From: an uncultured Collinsella sp.
GTDB taxonomy: Bacteria; Actinomycetota; Coriobacteriia; Coriobacteriales; Coriobacteriaceae
Length of the DNA stretch: 64,000 bases
Direction of reading: 5' to 3'
NCBI GenBank assembly: GCA_934658705.1
Contig: CAKUHP010000003.1
Span: 7,422-71,421, forward strand
The first letter of the stretch is position 1, and the number at the start of each line of letters is the position of its first letter. The translations under genes were made by a program, and so were the position numbers. Below, piece after piece: positions 60,219 through 64,000 of the stretch. The notes below the pieces were generated by a model. The model made no database searches and was not told the origin of the DNA. It saw nothing but the letters and a program-made list of their open reading frames with translations.

Positions 60219-61602
60219 AGAGCTCTACGCTTTCGGCGCCGTTGATGGTTAGGTTGCGCTCGTAGAAGGCGGTGAGGGCGCGGATGGCGTACATGACGTC
60301 GCGCACGCCGCCGGTCTCGTAGCTCGAGTGCATGGCCAGCTGCGGCAGGCCCACGTCTACGGCGTGCATGCTTGCCTGCATATTGGACAGGTTGCCCAGG
60401 GTGGAACCGCCGGCCATGTCGCTCTTGTTGGCGAAGGCCTGCGTGGGCACATCGGCGTCGTCGCAGATGGCCTGGAACACTGCGCGGCTAAAGGCATCGG
60501 TGCAGTAGTGCTGGTTGGCGGCTTCCTTGATGACGATACCGCCGTTGAGCACGACCTGGTTGCGGGCGTCACACTTCTCGGCATGATTGGGATGCACGGC
60601 ATGCGCATTGTCGCAGCTCACGAGCATCGAGGCGGCAAGCGCACGGTGGTACGACTCGTCATCGAAGCCCAGCGATCCATTGATGCGGCGCAACGCGTCG
60701 GCCAAGAACGTCGACATGGCGCCCTGCTTGGTCTCGGAGCCAACCTCCTCGTTATCGAAGCAGCAGAAGACCGAGACATCGTGCGCGTTCTCGGCACCCA
60801 AAAATGCCTGTAGCGAGGTATAGGCGCAGGCCAGGTCATCGAGCTTGGGCGTCGAGATAAACTCGTCGGCCCAGCCCCAAATACGCGCATCCTGACGATT
60901 GACCAGGAACAGGTCGCGGCCCAGGATCTGCTCGGGCTCAACGTCCAGTTCGTCAGCGATCAGGGCATCGAAGTCGCCCTGCTTAAGCTCGCCGGCGCTG
61001 ATGAGCGGGCAAAGGTCGATGGCTCGGTTGGGAGCAAAGCCCTCGTTGACGCCGCGGTTCATGTGGATAGCAAGACTCGGAATGATAGCGACTTCGCGCT
61101 CGGTGGCGAGCAAGCGACTCTCAATGCGGTCACCCTCGCGCACCAGTACGCGACCCGCGAGCGCCAGCGGGCGATCGAACCAAGTGTAGTCGATCATACC
61201 GCCGTAGGCCTCGGTGTTCAGGCGCAGCGTCTCGCCCGCACCGTCAAGCTCGGGCACGGCCTTGACCTTAAACGTCGGCGAATCGCTGTGCGACGCCGTG
61301 AGCTGAAAATGGTAGTCGCCGGCAACGCCGTCCTCACCCCACGTCGCGGCCAAGTCCTCGCCCACCTTAAAGGCGATAACGCTCGAGGTGTTGCGCTGCG
61401 TGTAATAACGCCCGCCCGGCTCGATATCCCACGCCGCGTTCTCGGGCAGGTAGGTAAAGCCCGCCTCGTCGAGTTCGGCCATAATGGTCGCCGCCGTATG
61501 GAACATGCTGGGGCATGCCTCGATAAAGTCGATGAGGTCGTTGGCGGCCTCGATATCGTCGGCCGTCACGTGCGCGCGCTCGGGCGCTTCCTGATCCGTC
61601 AT
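60217..61602 (-). CDS. M18 family aminopeptidase
   Basis: A 461-residue dinuclear zinc aminopeptidase (aspartyl aminopeptidase family, DNPEP/ApeB-like). TASHSDSPTFKVK carries the first metal His and Asp; DNEEVGSETKQGA carries the catalytic Glu pair; VSCDNAHAVHPNHAEKCD and the final AMHSSYETGG the remaining ligands. It removes N-terminal acidic or hydrophobic residues from peptides in the cytoplasm. ATG 61602 has AAAGGGGAG upstream; the frame is open 13 codons further but without a ribosome site. Confidence 0.92.
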   Translation of the reverse strand: MTDQEAPERAHVTADDIEAANDLIDFIEACPSMFHTAATIMAELDEAGFTYLPENAAWDIEPGGRYYTQRNTSSVIAFKVGEDLAATWGEDGVAGDYHFQLTASHSDSPTFKVKAVPELDGAGETLRLNTEAYGGMIDYTWFDRPLALAGRVLVREGDRIESRLLATEREVAIIPSLAIHMNRGVNEGFAPNRAIDLCPLISAGELKQGDFDALIADELDVEPEQILGRDLFLVNRQDARIWGWADEFISTPKLDDLACAYTSLQAFLGAENAHDVSVFCCFDNEEVGSETKQGAMSTFLADALRRINGSLGFDDESYHRALAASMLVSCDNAHAVHPNHAEKCDARNQVVLNGGIVIKEAANQHYCTDAFSRAVFQAICDDADVPTQAFANKSDMAGGSTLGNLSNMQASMHAVDVGLPQLAMHSSYETGGVRDVMYAIRALTAFYERNLTINGAESVEL

Positions 61603-61764
61603 GCTCTCCCCTTTCGCTGGGTTGATGGTCCCCTCCAGCATACCCCCGCCGTGCCAGTGCCGTGCCTTTCATTCCATGGTTAATCTCGCGCCGCTCACCA
61701 AGTTGAACCGCTGCGCCCGCGCACCTTTTGCGACAATTACGCTAACAGGACGAGAGGAGCCGTC

Positions 61765-62850
61765 ATGAAACCACGTAACATTGCCATCGCCTGCGGTGTC
61801 GCGGGAGTCGCCGTCGGCCTTGTCGCTGCCGCCGGCATCGTTTACCGCAAGCAAATCGAGTCCGCCGCGTCGCTCAAGCGCTTGACCGACTATGCGGATG
61901 GCTATGACCTGTACGCAATCGACATCGCCTACGATTACGATCTCGACCGCATCATTGCCGCCGATGTGCGCGGCGATCAAGCCTACATCGATGCCGTGGT
62001 GGCTCAGGTGCTGCCCGGCGTTCCGGCGCATGTTCAGGCACCGCAGTTTGCCTGCAGCGCCTTTGCCGCCGCGGATGCCGAAGGCCGCGTGCGCACCGGC
62101 CGCAATTACGACTTTAAGGACGACACCTCGGCGCTGCTGGTGCGTAACCACCCGCGCGACGGCTATGCTTCCATCGGGTTTGCGGCCCTCAACAACCTGG
62201 GCGCCAACACTCCGCTCGACTCCGTCGCCGGACGCGCCGCGGCGTTGATGGGCCCCTTCGCCCAGCTCGACGGTGTTAACGAATGCGGTGTGTCCATTGC
62301 CGTGCTCACCCTGGATTCCAAACCCTGTGACCAGGACACGCAGCGCCCCGTTATCAACACCTCGCTCGCTATCCGTCTGGTGCTCGATCGCGCCGCCACC
62401 ACGCAAGAAGCCGTCGACCTCCTTTCTGCCTACGACATGCACGCCATGGCCGGGCGCGATTATCACTTCTTTATCAACGACGCCACCGGTGACGCGCGCG
62501 TGGTGGAGTGGGATCCGCGCGATCCCGACCGCGCTTTCAAGGCAACGCCCGTGCGCCAAGTCACAAACTTCTATGCCTGCTACGAGGACGAGGTGCTCCC
62601 CAACCAAAAGAATGGCGAGCTGGGCCACGGCAAGGAGCGTGCCATCGCCATCGCCGATGCACTCGATACCCATGCTGGCGCCCAAGATGAGGCGGTCGCA
62701 TGGAAGGCCCTGCGCGCGGCAGCCCAAGAGCCCAATCCAGAGGACATTACAAGCAACACGCAGTGGTCGGTCGTCTTTGACAACACCGAGCCCGCCGCCG
62801 CCATTACGCTGCGCCGCCACTGGGGCGACGTCGACGCCTTCGCGCTGTAA
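61765..62850 (+). CDS. Linear amide C-N hydrolase (choloylglycine hydrolase/Ntn family), membrane-anchored
   Basis: A 361-residue Ntn hydrolase related to bile-salt hydrolase, penicillin V acylase and acid ceramidase-like enzymes. Residues 5-27 form one hydrophobic helix, so the enzyme is exported or membrane-tethered. The putative nucleophile is Cys97 in FACSAFAAADAEG, followed by RTGRNYDF, the family block. NECGVSIAVLTL and an Asn-containing ALNNLG follow. Unlike classical bile-salt hydrolases, whose Cys is residue 2, this one sits after about 96 residues, so maturation by cleavage or a pro-region is expected. GAGGAG lies six bases before the ATG. Substrate could be a bile salt, N-acyl amino acid or N-acylethanolamine (inference). 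Confidence 0.8.
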   Translation: MKPRNIAIACGVAGVAVGLVAAAGIVYRKQIESAASLKRLTDYADGYDLYAIDIAYDYDLDRIIAADVRGDQAYIDAVVAQVLPGVPAHVQAPQFACSAFAAADAEGRVRTGRNYDFKDDTSALLVRNHPRDGYASIGFAALNNLGANTPLDSVAGRAAALMGPFAQLDGVNECGVSIAVLTLDSKPCDQDTQRPVINTSLAIRLVLDRAATTQEAVDLLSAYDMHAMAGRDYHFFINDATGDARVVEWDPRDPDRAFKATPVRQVTNFYACYEDEVLPNQKNGELGHGKERAIAIADALDTHAGAQDEAVAWKALRAAAQEPNPEDITSNTQWSVVFDNTEPAAAITLRRHWGDVDAFAL

Positions 62851-62919
62851 GGAGCTGTGCCCGCCCGCCTTACGCTCACCTGACGTTGCTTACATTTCTA
62901 TACATTTGAGCTAACACGT

Positions 62920-62952
62920 TTTACCCCCGCATCAACAGTGTGCGGGGGTAAA
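62920..62952. other. Perfect 12-bp hairpin before the phosphofructokinase gene
   Basis: TTTACCCCCGCA (62920-62931) and TGCGGGGGTAAA (62941-62952) pair around TCAACAGTG, 38 bases before the start codon. It may end the upstream transcript or act in the leader. Confidence 0.6.
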
Positions 62953-62990
62953 CTTATGCGCATGTTATAACTTGCCCGGAAGGATTCATC

Positions 62991-64000
62991 ATGCTTAGGA
63001 TCGGTCTTCTTACCAGTGGCGGCGACTGCCAGGCGCTCAACGCCACCATGCGCGGCATCGTCAAAACGCTTATGACCAATAGTGCAGAGCCTATCGAGAT
63101 CTATGGTTTTGAGGACGGCTACCAGGGCCTTATCTACAGCAGGTTCCGCGTCATGACGCCCGCCGATTTCAGCGGCATCCTCACCCGCGGCGGCACTATC
63201 CTGGGTACGAGCCGCACACCGTTCAAGCGTCTGGACATTCCCGAGGCCGACGGCGTCGAGAAGGTGCCCGCGATGGTTCACACCTATCACAAGCTGCAGC
63301 TCGACTGCCTGTTTATGCTGGGCGGTAACGGCTCCACCAAGACCGCCAACCGCCTGCGCCAGGAGGGCCTCAACGTTATCGCTCTGCCCAAGACCATCGA
63401 TAACGACACCTGGGGCACCGAGATGACGTTTGGCTTTACGAGCGCCATCGACGTCGCCACCAAGTGCATCGATGACATCCACACCACCGCTTCGAGCCAT
63501 GGTCGCGTGTTCGTCATCGAGATCATGGGCCACAAGGTCGGCTGGATTCCATTGTACGCCGGCGTTGCGGGCGGTGCGGACGTCATCCTGATTCCCGAGA
63601 TCCCCTACGACATGGATAACGTCATCAAGACCATCGAGCACCGCATGGAGACCGGCAGCCGCTTTACCATCGTGGCCGTCGCCGAGGGTGCCATCTCCAA
63701 GGAGGACGCGGCGCTGCCCAAGAAGGAGTACAAGAAGAAGCTCGCCGAGCGCACGAGCCCGTCGATCGTCTACGACATTGCCAAGGAGATCGAGGCCAAG
63801 ACCGGTCGCGAGACCCGCGTCGCCATCCCCGGTCACACGCAGCGCGGCGGCCAGCCCGACGCCCAGGACCGAATCTTTGCGACCCAGTGCGGTGTCGAGG
63901 CGGCACTCGGCTGCCTGCGCGGCGAGTTTGGCTACATGATCGCCCTGCGCGACGGCAAGATGTGCCACATGCCGCTCGAGGAGGTCGCCGGCAAGCTCAA
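62991..64000 (+). CDS. pfkA: 6-phosphofructokinase (C-terminus beyond window)
   Basis: About 336 residues are visible before the right edge. It phosphorylates fructose 6-phosphate in glycolysis. Blocks include LTSGGDCQALNATMRGIV, MLGGNGSTKTANRL (about 101-114), LPKTIDNDTWGTEMTFGF with the catalytic TIDND, VIEIMGHKVGW and IPGHTQRGG. The phosphate-donor site reads GGNGS and PKTIDND. That is Gly at position 104 as in ATP enzymes and Lys at position 124 as in pyrophosphate enzymes, with Asn for the usual Asp103. So the donor (ATP or PPi) is uncertain. GGAAGG precedes the ATG; a TATAAC -10-like box is at 62965. Confidence 0.9.
   Translation, partial: MLRIGLLTSGGDCQALNATMRGIVKTLMTNSAEPIEIYGFEDGYQGLIYSRFRVMTPADFSGILTRGGTILGTSRTPFKRLDIPEADGVEKVPAMVHTYHKLQLDCLFMLGGNGSTKTANRLRQEGLNVIALPKTIDNDTWGTEMTFGFTSAIDVATKCIDDIHTTASSHGRVFVIEIMGHKVGWIPLYAGVAGGADVILIPEIPYDMDNVIKTIEHRMETGSRFTIVAVAEGAISKEDAALPKKEYKKKLAERTSPSIVYDIAKEIEAKTGRETRVAIPGHTQRGGQPDAQDRIFATQCGVEAALGCLRGEFGYMIALRDGKMCHMPLEEVAGKL

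Overview
This 64 kb window is GC-rich, gene-dense bacterial chromosome. Gene content and style point to the class Coriobacteriia, most likely a gut Collinsella. Supporting signs are a fused 2-hydroxyacyl-CoA dehydratase activase, a Tat-lipoprotein arylsulfate sulfotransferase, an LPxTG-like surface protein, a DUF6020 membrane protein, a divergent DXS, and many short intergenic palindromes with a GGGAC core. This assignment is inference from gene types, not from a marker gene. I saw no rRNA, tRNA or CRISPR array.

Layout. 1-6.6 kb: membrane protein (cut by the left edge), lgt, NifU-like scaffold, dCMP deaminase, coaX and an OPT transporter. 6.8-15.4 kb: a 1160-residue coiled-coil/CAP surface protein, DUF389 protein, arylsulfate sulfotransferase, AAC(3)-like acetyltransferase and 3-hydroxyacyl-CoA dehydrogenase. 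15.8-21.4 kb: giant activase/dehydratase with its TetR regulator. 21.6-30.1 kb: an accessory island with four paralogous genes built from six copies of an unrecognised module, a macro-domain gene among them, and an AT-rich orphan. 30.6-38.7 kb: a DnaB-like protein without Walker A, a small RtcB, a WYL regulator followed by a UvrD helicase-nuclease, a candidate SOS-controlled type I toxin-antitoxin locus, and a HAD phosphatase. 38.8-44.4 kb: MFS pump with TetR, PII and Amt, a CmpB-like membrane protein and an HD protein. 44.7-52.5 kb: DXS-like enzyme, iron alcohol dehydrogenase, a complete amino-acid ABC transporter and a PuuD-like glutamine amidotransferase. 52.6-64 kb: HPt plus GGDEF-REC-HD-GYP signalling pair, hydrolase, radical SAM protein, SEC-C methionine aminopeptidase, 2-hydroxyacid dehydrogenase, RHH-PIN toxin-antitoxin, M18 aminopeptidase, an Ntn hydrolase and phosphofructokinase (cut by the right edge).

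The two best candidates for something new are: (1) the 21.6-28.8 kb paralog cluster, whose two large genes share a duplicated leader motif (CCC-N6-GGG about 68 nt before the start) also seen before the WYL regulator; and (2) the 37.1-37.5 kb locus, where a 41-residue hydrophobic/basic peptide lies behind a near-consensus Gram-positive LexA box and a convergent short RNA is predicted to overlap its 3' end.

Most large opposite-strand open frames here are shadows of real genes in GC-rich DNA and are omitted.
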